64,000 nucleotides of DNA from Dyella terrae (lineage in GTDB: Bacteria > Pseudomonadota > Gammaproteobacteria > Xanthomonadales > Rhodanobacteraceae): assembly GCF_004322705.1 (NCBI RefSeq), contig NZ_SIZZ01000001.1:1736001-1800000 (forward strand), given 5' to 3'. Below the pieces are notes generated by a model. It saw only the letters and a program-made list of their open reading frames with translations. It had not been told where the DNA came from and made no database searches. The translations under genes and the position numbers were made by a program. This document shows, piece after piece, positions 56,136 to 64,000 of this stretch (the stretch's first letter is position 1; each line of letters starts with the position of its first letter).

Positions 56136-59100
56136 TTAGAAGGTGTACTTCAGGGTCAACAGGATCGACCAGCGCTGGGCGAGGTCGTCGTTGTTGTTGA
56201 TGTACGTCGGCACGTCCTTCGGCTTGTAGTTGCCGTTGGTGATGTAGTTCGCGCACGACGCCGGCTTGCCACCGCAGGTGATGTCGTAGATGTACTTGCC
56301 GGTGGTCGGATCCACGCCGTAGTAGTCGGCGAGGTAGCGGCCGTTGTTGGAGAACGGATTGCGCTTCTCGATGCCCCACTTCTTGTTGAGCATGTTCGTG
56401 AAGTTGTAGACGTCAAGGCGGATGATGCCCTTGTTGCCCGGGAAGATGCCCGGGATTTCCTGGCTGAAGCTCAGGTCGATCTGGTTGATCCAACGCGCGC
56501 GGTCACCGTTACGGCTGGCCACGCCACCGGCGTGATCCTTCAGGTAATCGTTGCTCTGGATGTAGCTGTAGAACTGGTCAATCAGAGCCTGCGACGTACC
56601 CGGACGGAACTCAACCTGACCCGGCTTCGGAATGAAGACGAGGTCGTTGACGTAGCCGTCGCCATTGGCGTCGTTGCCGAAGGTCCAGCTATACGGCGAA
56701 CCCGAGTGGCCGTCGTAGAAGATGCTGGCGCTGGTGGCGTAGTCGCCGAAGAAGCGATGCTGCCAGTTCAGGCCGGCGATCACGCGCAGCGGGATCGAGT
56801 AGTTCGACACGCTGGCGACGTTTTCGTTGGCGTTGTAGACCTGGTTGTAGCGCCAGTTCGACAGGGCGACGCTGGAGGTGCCCGGGTTGACTTCCGTCGA
56901 GCGGCTCCAGGTCACACCCATCGAGGCGGACCAGTCATCAGCAAACGGCTTCTTCAGCGCGAGGGTCAGGCTGTCGGCCTTGCCGCGGCTGGTGTTGGCC
57001 AGATTGATGACGTCGCCGAAGGCCGGATTGGCATTCGCCTTGATGGCATTGCCCGAAGCGCGCGGATCCAGGTCAAGACGCTTGTAGTACGAGTTGCGGC
57101 CGTCCGGCGTAACGCCGGTCGGGGCGCCCAGGTTCTGCATCTGGTACAGGATGGCGTCGCGCTGCTTGATGTGCTGGTAATCAACCGTCGCGATCAGGCC
57201 GTACCACGGCAGCTCCTTGTCGAAGCCCAAGGAGATCTTCCATGCCGTCGGAATCTGGAAGCCCGGCGAGATCGTGTTGACCGACATCTGGCCCGACTTG
57301 CCGCTGTTCTGGTCGTTCGGATCCGGGCTGAAGGCCGGCAGGTTGGCGTTCGGCCAGTTGAACTTACACGGCGCCGTGCCGCCCGGGCCGCAGTAGTACT
57401 GCTGCTGGGTCATGCCGGAGTTGGAGAAGATGTTGCCGATCCACACGCCAGGGGTGTTCGACACGAACAGGCCCGCGCCACCGCGCAGCTGGGTCATGTG
57501 CTCGGTGTCGAAGTTGTAGTTGAACGACAGACGCGGCTGGATGACGCGATTGCCGTTGATCGTGGTCTGGTTCGTGCGGCCGTACGCAGCGGCGTAGGTC
57601 GGGTTGTAGATCGGCTTGTCGCTCATCAGCGGGATGTCGACGCGGAAGCCGTACTGAACCGACAGGTGGTTGTTCACCTGCCAGGTATCCTGCAGGAAGA
57701 TGCCCCACTGGTTCAGGTTGTAGGCAGCAGCGGTGTCAGCCAGGCTCAGACCGTCCGACGGACGGTTGTAGCGGTAGCTGTAGTAGTAACCGTTGGCAAA
57801 GTTCTGCAGACCCGTCTGACCCGGAAGGGTGCTGAGGTCTTCGAAGATGTAGCTGCCGTACAGGTTCTGGATGAAGAGGTTGTAGTACTCGTTACGCTCG
57901 AAGTCGAAACCACCCTTCACGGTGTGGTCGCCGAGGTAGAACGTACCGGCCCACGCAGCGTTGAAGGTCTTGACCTTCAGCACGTTGGCCTGGCTCGAGT
58001 ATTCCGTACCGAACTCCACCGCCGGGCCACCGAAGTTGACCGGGTACACGGTGATGTCAGGCATCGGCACGCCGTTGTACGGGCCGCGGCTCTGGTTGAA
58101 GTTGGCGTACGACAGCGTGGTGTCGGTCGAGAAGATGTCGGACCAGTCGTCGTAGAAGTGCAGCGCGTAGCTCTTGCTGTCGACGTTGGTCTTGTACCAG
58201 CCGCTGGACAGCACGAGCTTGGTGTTGCTGCCCGTGATGATCGGCTTGTTTTCCTTGGTCTGGCTGTAGGTGAAGCTGGCGCGGTGGTTGTCGGTGATGT
58301 TCCAGTCGATTTTGCCGAGGTAGCGCTTGTCTTCCAGGTTGGCGTTACCGCCACCGACGTTACCGAGATCGGTCAGGCCCCACTTGGTGGCAGCGACCTG
58401 GCGGATGGCATCGACCTGGGCCTGGGTCAGGCCGGCGATCGGGGCAGCAGCGCCCGAATCCTGCGGGCCGTACGGGCTACCGGCAGCGACCTGCACGCTC
58501 TTTTCCACCGAAGCGAAGAAGAACAGCTTGTCCTTGATGATCGGGCCGCCAACGGTGCCGCCGCCGGTCCACTGGCGCGAGAAACCGTTGTACTTAACGT
58601 CATTCTCGTTCTTGCCGATCATGTCGTCGTTCTGGAAGGCGTAGTACACCGAACCGTGGAACTGGTTGGTGCCGCTCTTCGTCACGGCGTTGACCGTGGC
58701 ACCCAGACCGCGACGCGTGGCGACGTCATAGTTGGCGGTCGAGATGTTGTATTCCTGGATCGTGTCCTGCGAGATCGGCGTACCGAGCGTCGGCAGGCCG
58801 TTGGCGTTCAGGCCGAACGGATCGTTCGCCGAGACCGAGTCAACGGTGATGTTGTTGTAGCGGCTGTTCTGGCCGACGGCCGAGATTTCGCCACGCGAAC
58901 GGTCGGTAACGACAACGCGCGGATCGAGACGCACGATGTTCTGGATCGAGCGGCCCGGGGTCGGGGTGGCTTCCAGCTCACGCTGCGAGATGTTGGTGCT
59001 GATGCCCTTGTTGTCGGGCGTGAAGGTCTGCGACAGCGAGTTGGCCGACACGGTCACGCCAGCCAGGTTCTGCGCGTTGGCAGCAGATGCACCGACGGTC

Positions 59101-59429
59101 AGGTTGACGGCGGTGTCCTGCGCGAGCTGCAGATAGACGTTGCTCTGTTCGCTGTGCTGACCGTCCTTGTCCACCTTCACGTCGAACGGACCGCCCACGC
59201 GCAGACCCTGCGCAGCGTAGCGACCGTTGGCATCGGTGGTGGTGGACTTCGTGGTGCCGGTCGGCTCGTGCACGATCTGCACGGAGGCGCCAGCAACCGG
59301 CTGGCCGTTGGCGTCAACGATGCGGCCGCTGATCGAGGACGACGTGTCCTGAGCGATCGCGGGCACGGACATCACCAGTAGTGACGCAATGGCATACGGC
59401 AAGACTTTTGCACGAATTCGGCTATTCAC
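56136..59429 (-). CDS. TonB-dependent receptor, Oar-like, with carboxypeptidase-regulatory domain
   Basis: Large outer-membrane receptor of 1097 residues, probably for uptake of peptides, glycans or metal complexes. I take the GTG at 59429 (AAGGGG eight bases upstream), giving a signal peptide ending VPAIAQ. Then a CarboxypepD_reg-like domain (SSSISGRIVDANGQPVAGAS, about 30-105), plug domain (about 130-240) and beta-barrel with many aromatic strands (WKISLGFDKELPWYG and others), ending in the outer-membrane signature SILLTLKYTF with terminal Phe. It belongs to the Oar/OmpA-related group common in Xanthomonadales. The 5' gap of 412 bases holds its promoter. Confidence 0.93.
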   Translation of the reverse strand: MNSRIRAKVLPYAIASLLVMSVPAIAQDTSSSISGRIVDANGQPVAGASVQIVHEPTGTTKSTTTDANGRYAAQGLRVGGPFDVKVDKDGQHSEQSNVYLQLAQDTAVNLTVGASAANAQNLAGVTVSANSLSQTFTPDNKGISTNISQRELEATPTPGRSIQNIVRLDPRVVVTDRSRGEISAVGQNSRYNNITVDSVSANDPFGLNANGLPTLGTPISQDTIQEYNISTANYDVATRRGLGATVNAVTKSGTNQFHGSVYYAFQNDDMIGKNENDVKYNGFSRQWTGGGTVGGPIIKDKLFFFASVEKSVQVAAGSPYGPQDSGAAAPIAGLTQAQVDAIRQVAATKWGLTDLGNVGGGNANLEDKRYLGKIDWNITDNHRASFTYSQTKENKPIITGSNTKLVLSSGWYKTNVDSKSYALHFYDDWSDIFSTDTTLSYANFNQSRGPYNGVPMPDITVYPVNFGGPAVEFGTEYSSQANVLKVKTFNAAWAGTFYLGDHTVKGGFDFERNEYYNLFIQNLYGSYIFEDLSTLPGQTGLQNFANGYYYSYRYNRPSDGLSLADTAAAYNLNQWGIFLQDTWQVNNHLSVQYGFRVDIPLMSDKPIYNPTYAAAYGRTNQTTINGNRVIQPRLSFNYNFDTEHMTQLRGGAGLFVSNTPGVWIGNIFSNSGMTQQQYYCGPGGTAPCKFNWPNANLPAFSPDPNDQNSGKSGQMSVNTISPGFQIPTAWKISLGFDKELPWYGLIATVDYQHIKQRDAILYQMQNLGAPTGVTPDGRNSYYKRLDLDPRASGNAIKANANPAFGDVINLANTSRGKADSLTLALKKPFADDWSASMGVTWSRSTEVNPGTSSVALSNWRYNQVYNANENVASVSNYSIPLRVIAGLNWQHRFFGDYATSASIFYDGHSGSPYSWTFGNDANGDGYVNDLVFIPKPGQVEFRPGTSQALIDQFYSYIQSNDYLKDHAGGVASRNGDRARWINQIDLSFSQEIPGIFPGNKGIIRLDVYNFTNMLNKKWGIEKRNPFSNNGRYLADYYGVDPTTGKYIYDITCGGKPASCANYITNGNYKPKDVPTYINNNDDLAQRWSILLTLKYTF

Positions 59430-59841
59430 TTGATCGACCCCTTGGGCACGCAACTTAGAAAAAATCGGTAGGCAGAAATCAAAAAAACGTGCCGGTGCCC
59501 GGCTTGAACCAGGCACGCAAGGAGCACCGGAATTGTGATTTCCCCGGGAAGTTCTTACTAAATGTCCTGCAACTTCTGCGGCGAGACCGCCCCGCCTGCC
59601 AACAAAGTGTTAAGCGGACTTTAACGGTATTGTATGACACTTCTGTAACGGTTTCACGTCGTTTTTATCTCGGAATTTTTCCGAGGTCACCGACTGGTAC
59701 TCCGTTAAGCGATGTGAAAACAGCCAGTTGGGCTCACAGGTAGGGTTCGCTTCGCACCTGCCCTGAGACAGGCTGACACAGAAACGGGCCCTTTCGGACC
59801 CGTCCATTTCGTTAACAATCGCAGGAAGTATCTGAGCCGCC
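59430..59841. other. Gap between fused acyltransferase and TonB receptor genes
   Basis: 412 bases, AT-richer than the flanks, without a supportable gene. It contains the terminator of the acyltransferase gene (59781-59803) and the promoter region of the receptor, for example TACAAT at about 59631-59636 on the minus strand. No repeats were seen. Confidence 0.5.
59781..59803 (-). terminator. Probable terminator of the fused acyltransferase gene
   Basis: On the minus strand ACGGGTCC-GAAA-GGGCCCGT (one G-U pair) is followed by TTCTGTG, about 40 bases after the stop codon. Confidence 0.6.
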
Positions 59842-61566
59842 TTAAGATTCTTGCGGGCCTTTTCCGAGATAGCGGGAGCGCTTGGCCGGCTTGAGATTCG
59901 CAAGATCCAGCATGACCAGGCCGTCGACGCAGCCGGAGAAGCTGGGGTCTTCGCCGAAGTCCAGGAACTGCACGCCTTCCGGCTCAACCAGGTCCACATA
60001 CTGGCGATAGAGCACCGGCAGGCTGACACCCAACGCATCGAGGTGATGCTTCAACTTGCCGAGGCCGGCAGCCGGATCAAGGCCCTCCAGCGCGTGACGC
60101 ACCATGTCGATGACGTCCGGCGAGATGACAAACGGCTGGCGCGCGGCCGCCAGGCCAGGTGCGCCGAAGTAGTGCTTATGCGCCGCGGCGATCCATTCAC
60201 GCGCTTCGCGCGGAATGCTCACCGACATGCTGACGGGGCCGAACAGGTACCGCAGCTCGCGATGCCGCTGCAGGTACAGGCCGATGCCCTGCCACAGCTG
60301 GTCGAGCGCACGCGAACGCCAGTAAGCCGGCGCGATGAAGCTGCGCCCCAGCTCCAGGCCCTGCGCCAGGCGTGATTCCAGCGCCGGCGAATAATTGAAC
60401 AGGCTGGAGGTGTAGAGCGCCGACATGCCGCGCTCGTTGATCAGGCGACCGCCGTGGCCGAAGCGATACGACCCCACGATGCGCAGCGCCTTGGGATCCC
60501 ACAGCACCAGGTGCTCGTAATGCGTGTCGTAGATATCGAGGTCGCGGCGCGCATTGGTGCCCTCGCCCACCTTGCGGAACGTCAGTTCGCGCAGGCGGCC
60601 GATCTCACGCAGCACCGTACTGTTCGACGTACCTTGCAAGAGGTAAATCTGCTTGCCGTCGTTGAGGTCGGCCAGTTTTTCGGCGTGCGTTGCAAGCTCC
60701 GCGGCCACCCGCTCGGTCGGCTCCGGATGCGCCACCGGCACCTGGCCACCAAAGATCAGGCCGCGACGACGGCCCACGCGATACACGTGACGTCGCATCA
60801 GCTTGGCGGCCTGCTCGGACGAACCACCGCTGCGCTGCCCGAGTTCTTCCGCGCTCACCAGCGCGCCAACGCTGAAGCCCACGCGACGCTTCGAAGGCGC
60901 CACCGCTTCACGCGGCAGCATGGCGGTGCTCAACGGCTTGGCGAGCATCGACAGGCCATAGAACATGGCCGAGTTGCGCGCCGCCACATGGATGGGCAGC
61001 ACCGGCGTGTTGGTTTTCGCGGCAATGCGTGCAAAGCCATCAGACCAGCGACCGTCGCGCACGCCATCAGCGCGGACGCGCGAGACTTCGCCGGCAGGGA
61101 AAATGATCAACGCCTCGCCGCGCTCCAGTGCGCGATAGATCTCACGCATGCGCGACGCCGCGCCCTTACCGAACACGTCGACGGGCAGCAGCAGGCGATC
61201 CATCTGGGGAACCGCGCTAAGCCATTCATTGCCAAGCATGCGCACATCGCTGCGCACGGAACCGACCAACTGAAGCAAGGTCAGCGCGTCCTGGAACCCG
61301 AGTGGATGGTTGGCGACGATGAGGACGCCGCCTTCTACGGGAATGTTCTCCCGTTCACGCGGATTGACGTAATAGCTCGTCCCAAGCAGTTCCAGCGAGC
61401 GCTCGACGAAATCAAAGCCCTCGGCATCGGCAAGCCGATGAAGGATCCGGTTGAAACCCTGCTCGTCGGCAAGTTTGCCCAGCACGCCGGCCAGAGGGCG
61501 CATGACGCCTGGGTGCTGTGCCAGCCATGGCAGACGCTCATTGAGAGTCTTCTCGACGCTTAGCAT
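59842..61566 (-). CDS. Fused two-domain acyltransferase, OlsF-like (putative ornithine lipid synthase)
   Basis: 574 residues with two acyltransferase modules. The N-terminal PlsC/lysophospholipid acyltransferase-like domain (about 75-260) has VANHPLGFQDALTLLQ, a His-x5-Asp active site, and IIFPAGEVSR. The C-terminal GNAT/hemolysin-like domain (about 305-500) starts QIYLLQGTSNSTVLREIGRL and has FRKVGEGTNARRDLDIYDTHYEHLVLWD and SSLFNYSPALESRLAQGLELGRSFI, the pattern of OlsB (ornithine N-acyltransferase) relatives. OlsF of Serratia carries both activities in one protein and makes phosphate-free ornithine lipids. Substrate inferred from architecture. Confidence 0.75.
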   Translation of the reverse strand: MLSVEKTLNERLPWLAQHPGVMRPLAGVLGKLADEQGFNRILHRLADAEGFDFVERSLELLGTSYYVNPRERENIPVEGGVLIVANHPLGFQDALTLLQLVGSVRSDVRMLGNEWLSAVPQMDRLLLPVDVFGKGAASRMREIYRALERGEALIIFPAGEVSRVRADGVRDGRWSDGFARIAAKTNTPVLPIHVAARNSAMFYGLSMLAKPLSTAMLPREAVAPSKRRVGFSVGALVSAEELGQRSGGSSEQAAKLMRRHVYRVGRRRGLIFGGQVPVAHPEPTERVAAELATHAEKLADLNDGKQIYLLQGTSNSTVLREIGRLRELTFRKVGEGTNARRDLDIYDTHYEHLVLWDPKALRIVGSYRFGHGGRLINERGMSALYTSSLFNYSPALESRLAQGLELGRSFIAPAYWRSRALDQLWQGIGLYLQRHRELRYLFGPVSMSVSIPREAREWIAAAHKHYFGAPGLAAARQPFVISPDVIDMVRHALEGLDPAAGLGKLKHHLDALGVSLPVLYRQYVDLVEPEGVQFLDFGEDPSFSGCVDGLVMLDLANLKPAKRSRYLGKGPQES

Positions 61567-61692
61567 GATCGTCTCCTTATGACTTCACCCATGCTCGCTG
61601 CGGATTATGACAGCAAGGTGATCGACAAAGGGCAGTCCCCGAAAAGCCTGCCGAAACAGCTGCGTTTCAAACGACCGCCCCGTTCTGGCGCA

Positions 61693-62304
61693 TCAAATGG
61701 CCAGATGAAGGTAAGCCGCCACACCACCCAGAAACATCTGCACGGACAATGCGATAAGTAGCATACCCATCACGCGCTCAAGCGCAGTGAGAACGCTTTC
61801 ACCCAACCAGCGGAACAGGTAGGTCGAACACAACAGAATCACCGACGTTGCCAGCCACGCACCCAACAGCGCGATGGCCCAATCCGCGGTACGACCGGGT
61901 TCGGTATTCGTGAGCAACAGCAACGCCGCCATGGCGGACGGCCCGGCGACGCCGGGGATCGCCATCGGCACAATGAAGGGCTCGCCCTCCCCTTGCTTGC
62001 CGAAAATGCCGCCGCCATCCGCCGGCGGAAACACCATGCGGATACCGATCAGGAACAGCACGATGCCGCCGGCGATGCTGATCGATTCCTGCCGCAGTTG
62101 CAGCAGCTTGAGGATGTGCTGGCCGCCGATAAGGAAGCCCACCAGCACGCCCAGCGCGATCAACAGTTCGCGCACCATGACGCGGCGACGGCGCTTGGGC
62201 GCGACATCCTTGAGCAGGCTCAGGAAGATCGGGATATTGCCGAGCGGATCCATGATGAGAAACAGCAGGATCGCTGCGGACAACGTAGTCATCTGCGTCT
62301 GCAT
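61693..62304 (-). CDS. MarC/YhgN-family integral membrane protein
   Basis: 203 residues with six hydrophobic segments. Family motifs: FLIMDPLGNIPIFLSLL (about 15-31), ISIAGGIVLFLIGIRMVF (about 75-92) and FIVPMAIPGVAGPSAMAALLLL (about 109-130). Despite the name (multiple antibiotic resistance), members have no proven role in resistance, and function is unknown. It stands alone. Confidence 0.9.
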   Translation of the reverse strand: MQTQMTTLSAAILLFLIMDPLGNIPIFLSLLKDVAPKRRRRVMVRELLIALGVLVGFLIGGQHILKLLQLRQESISIAGGIVLFLIGIRMVFPPADGGGIFGKQGEGEPFIVPMAIPGVAGPSAMAALLLLTNTEPGRTADWAIALLGAWLATSVILLCSTYLFRWLGESVLTALERVMGMLLIALSVQMFLGGVAAYLHLAI

Positions 62305-62351
62305 GTCATGCCCCCCGGCATGCGCGGTTCGAACTTACGTGACCCATCCGC

Positions 62352-63119
62352 TTATGCCTGACGCAGGTCGAGCACGGCACCACGCGCTGCGGCACCGTCG
62401 TCGCCGAGCAGGTAGACCGCCGCGTCGGCCGTCGCATCGGGCAACGGCTGCTTGCTGGTGTCTTCGCCGAAGTAGGCCGAACGACGCAGGGCCGTGCGCA
62501 TCGGCGCAGGCAACAGTGCGTGCACACGCATGAGGCTGTTTTCGGTTTCCTGATGCAGGATCTCGACGAAGCGCTCCAGCGCGCCCTTCGACACGCCATA
62601 CGCACCCCAGTGCGCCTTGCTCACCAGCGCGGGATCGTCCAGCACGAAGACCACCGAACTCGCCGGCGACTTCATCAGCAACGGCATGCAGGCCTGGGTC
62701 AGCGCGAAAGGCGCGGACACATTCACGTGCAGGGCGCGCAGCCAGTCATCGGGCTTGTGCATGGCGATCGGCGTGAGGCCGTTGAAACTGGCGGCGGTAT
62801 GCACGATGCCGTCAAGGCGACCGAAATCACGCGCCACGCCGTCGGCAATCGCCTGGTAGTCGTTGGGCGTTGCCGCCTCCATGTCGAGCGGATGGATGAC
62901 CGGCTCCGGAAGACCGTCGGCGACCATCTGATCGTAGAGCTGCTCGAGCTGACGCTTGCGCTTGCCGGTGATGATCACCGTCGCGCCCGCCTGGGCTACC
63001 GCGCGAGCCACCGACGTGCCCAGGCCACCGTAGGCACCCGTGACGATGATGACGCGACCGGCCAGCGAGCCCTGCGCCAGCGACCAGCCAGCGGGAAGGT
63101 TGACGAGGGGAAGATTCAT
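62352..63119 (-). CDS. Short-chain dehydrogenase/reductase, YciK-like
   Basis: Rossmann-fold oxidoreductase of 255 residues. Cofactor motif VTGAYGGLGTSVA (about 27-39; TGxxxGxG), HTAASFNG in place of NNAG (about 107), and catalytic Tyr-Lys in YGVSKGALER (about 173-182). The usual catalytic Ser is replaced in FVLDDPALVSKAHWG, which is a feature to check. Its ATG overlaps the stop of the glutaredoxin gene as ATGA, so the two are coupled. Confidence 0.88.
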   Translation of the reverse strand: MNLPLVNLPAGWSLAQGSLAGRVIIVTGAYGGLGTSVARAVAQAGATVIITGKRKRQLEQLYDQMVADGLPEPVIHPLDMEAATPNDYQAIADGVARDFGRLDGIVHTAASFNGLTPIAMHKPDDWLRALHVNVSAPFALTQACMPLLMKSPASSVVFVLDDPALVSKAHWGAYGVSKGALERFVEILHQETENSLMRVHALLPAPMRTALRRSAYFGEDTSKQPLPDATADAAVYLLGDDGAAARGAVLDLRQA

Positions 63120-63460
63120 GCCTGCGCTGCTCCGTTGACGTCAACCACCATGCGCGCCAGTTCACCGGAGACCTTGAGGTCTTCGACGATGTCGCAGCCA
63201 CCCATCAATTCGCCCTGGATGAAAAGTTGGGGAAACGTGGGCCAGTTGGCGTAATGCGGCAATGCCGCACGGAATTCCGGATCGGCCAGGACGTTGACGG
63301 CATGGAAGCTGGCATTGGCCTCCTTCAGTGCCTGCGCCGCACGCGCGGAGAAGCCGCACATGGGGAATTGCGGCGTGCCTTTCATGAAAAGCACGATGGG
63401 ATGCTCGGCAAGCACCGCCTTGATTCGCTCGTTAACGTCCATAGCTGGGGTATTCATCAT
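63116..63460 (-). CDS. grxD: Monothiol glutaredoxin Grx4
   Basis: Iron-sulfur cluster carrier, 114 residues, with the CGFS active site in [16 protein letters not shown] (about 33-48). The glutathione-binding parts [19 protein letters not shown] (TVP-like loop as TFP) are typical. It may start at 63460 or at the internal ATG at 63442; neither has a strong ribosome site. It is divergent from sodB with about 107 bases between them, a plausible shared iron/oxidative-stress control region. Confidence 0.93.
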   Translation of the reverse strand: MMNTPAMDVNERIKAVLAEHPIVLFMKGTPQFPMCGFSARAAQALKEANASFHAVNVLADPEFRAALPHYANWPTFPQLFIQGELMGGCDIVEDLKVSGELARMVVDVNGAAQA

Positions 63461-63567
63461 TACAATGCAGTCGGATGCGTAGTGTATCAGTCGAGCATCG
63501 GCCGCCGCCCGGCGGCCTCGATCCCGACTCCCCCCTTCCTTTAGCCAACGCCCAAGGAGCCAGAACC

Positions 63568-64000
63568 ATGGCGATCGAACTCCCCGCCCTTCCTTACGAA
63601 AAGAACGCGCTTGAGCCTCACATTTCGGCCGAAACGCTGGAGTATCACTACGGCAAGCACCACCAGGCCTATGTGACCAACCTCAACAACCTCATCAAGG
63701 GCACCGAGTTCGAAGGCGCTGCGCTGGAAGACATCATCAAGAAGTCGTCCGGTGGCGTGTTCAACAATGCCGCCCAGATCTGGAACCACACCTTCTACTG
63801 GAACTCCCTGAGCCCCAAGGGCGGCGGCGAGCCCAGCGGCAAGCTGGCCGATGCCATCACCAAGGCCTTCGGTTCCTTCGAGAAGTTCAAGGAAGAATTC
63901 ACCAAGTCGGCCGTCGGCAACTTCGGCTCGGGCTGGACCTGGCTGGTGCAGCGTCCGGACGGCTCGCTCGGCATCGTGAACACCTCCAACGCCGCCACGC
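63568..64000 (+). CDS. sodB: Superoxide dismutase [Fe] (C-terminus outside window)
   Basis: Dismutates superoxide; 144 residues are visible before the right edge, of about 193 expected. The ATG at 63568 has AAGGAG ten bases upstream. The N-terminus [20 protein letters not shown] and metal ligands His26 ([10 protein letters not shown]) and His about 74 ([11 protein letters not shown]) are present; [13 protein letters not shown] and FGSGWTWLV fit the iron type. Asp and the last His of the metal site lie beyond the window. Confidence 0.95.
   Translation, partial: MAIELPALPYEKNALEPHISAETLEYHYGKHHQAYVTNLNNLIKGTEFEGAALEDIIKKSSGGVFNNAAQIWNHTFYWNSLSPKGGGEPSGKLADAITKAFGSFEKFKEEFTKSAVGNFGSGWTWLVQRPDGSLGIVNTSNAAT

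Noticed and set aside
56532-59381. 949-codon open frame antisense to the TonB receptor
   Set aside because: Translation is Val/Arg/Asp-rich without domains; the sense frame has signal peptide, plug and barrel.

Overview
The window looks like a chromosomal segment of a GC-rich gammaproteobacterium of the order Xanthomonadales, most likely the Rhodanobacteraceae (Dyella, Luteibacter or Rhodanobacter group). The reasons are the thrS-infC-rpmI-rplT-pheS-pheT-ihfA-MerR order, a very large Oar-like TonB receptor, a YciK-type reductase, Grx4 and Fe-SOD, strongly GC-biased codon use, and short intergenic repeats of a kind I associate with this order. The genus is inferred, not proven.

Layout. 1-2568: ABC-2 exporter with a DesK-type sensor kinase (cut by the left edge). 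2849-9587: class III aminotransferase, PsiF-like protein, upp, a secreted modular nuclease, proline iminopeptidase. 9656-12364: divergent pair of a D-2-hydroxyglutarate-dehydrogenase-like flavoprotein and serA. 12506-17247: chemotaxis unit (sigma-28-like promoter, soluble two-PAS receptor, CheR, CheD, a protein with three CheW domains) without CheA or CheY. 17369-20873: quinone oxidoreductase, then two copies of a UBP zinc-finger gene flanking a foreign-looking amidase gene. 20936-28904: tRNA-Pro and the translation/IHF cluster on the minus strand, headed by thrS. 29046-38163: UDP-sugar epimerase, HemJ, CHASE2 kinase with its response regulator, FliA with a translationally coupled small gene, tRNA-Val, uvrB. 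38292-52667: FimT-like pseudopilin, tandem DUF1254 genes, class V aminotransferase, penicillin-binding-like hydrolase, MASE1-PAS-GGDEF protein, orphan HicB-like protein, TPR protein, alpha/beta hydrolase, Lrp regulator and GST. 53089-54301: remnant of an element integrated at tRNA-Asn. 54376-64000: ppnN with a structured leader, TonB receptor, a fused acyltransferase of OlsF type, MarC, SDR, Grx4 and sodB (cut by the right edge).

The strongest unexpected signals are regulatory RNAs. Upstream of thrS there is an eight-residue leader ORF with three consecutive threonine codons, followed by mutually exclusive antiterminator and terminator hairpins, which is the layout of ribosome-mediated attenuation. 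Upstream of ppnN there is a three-way-junction-like RNA followed by an intrinsic terminator. Two acquisition scars are also clear: the 235-bp perfect repeat around the amidase, and the 48-nt 3' half of tRNA-Asn about 1.1 kb from the intact gene. fliA and a good sigma-28 promoter in front of the chemotaxis genes link two distant parts of the window.
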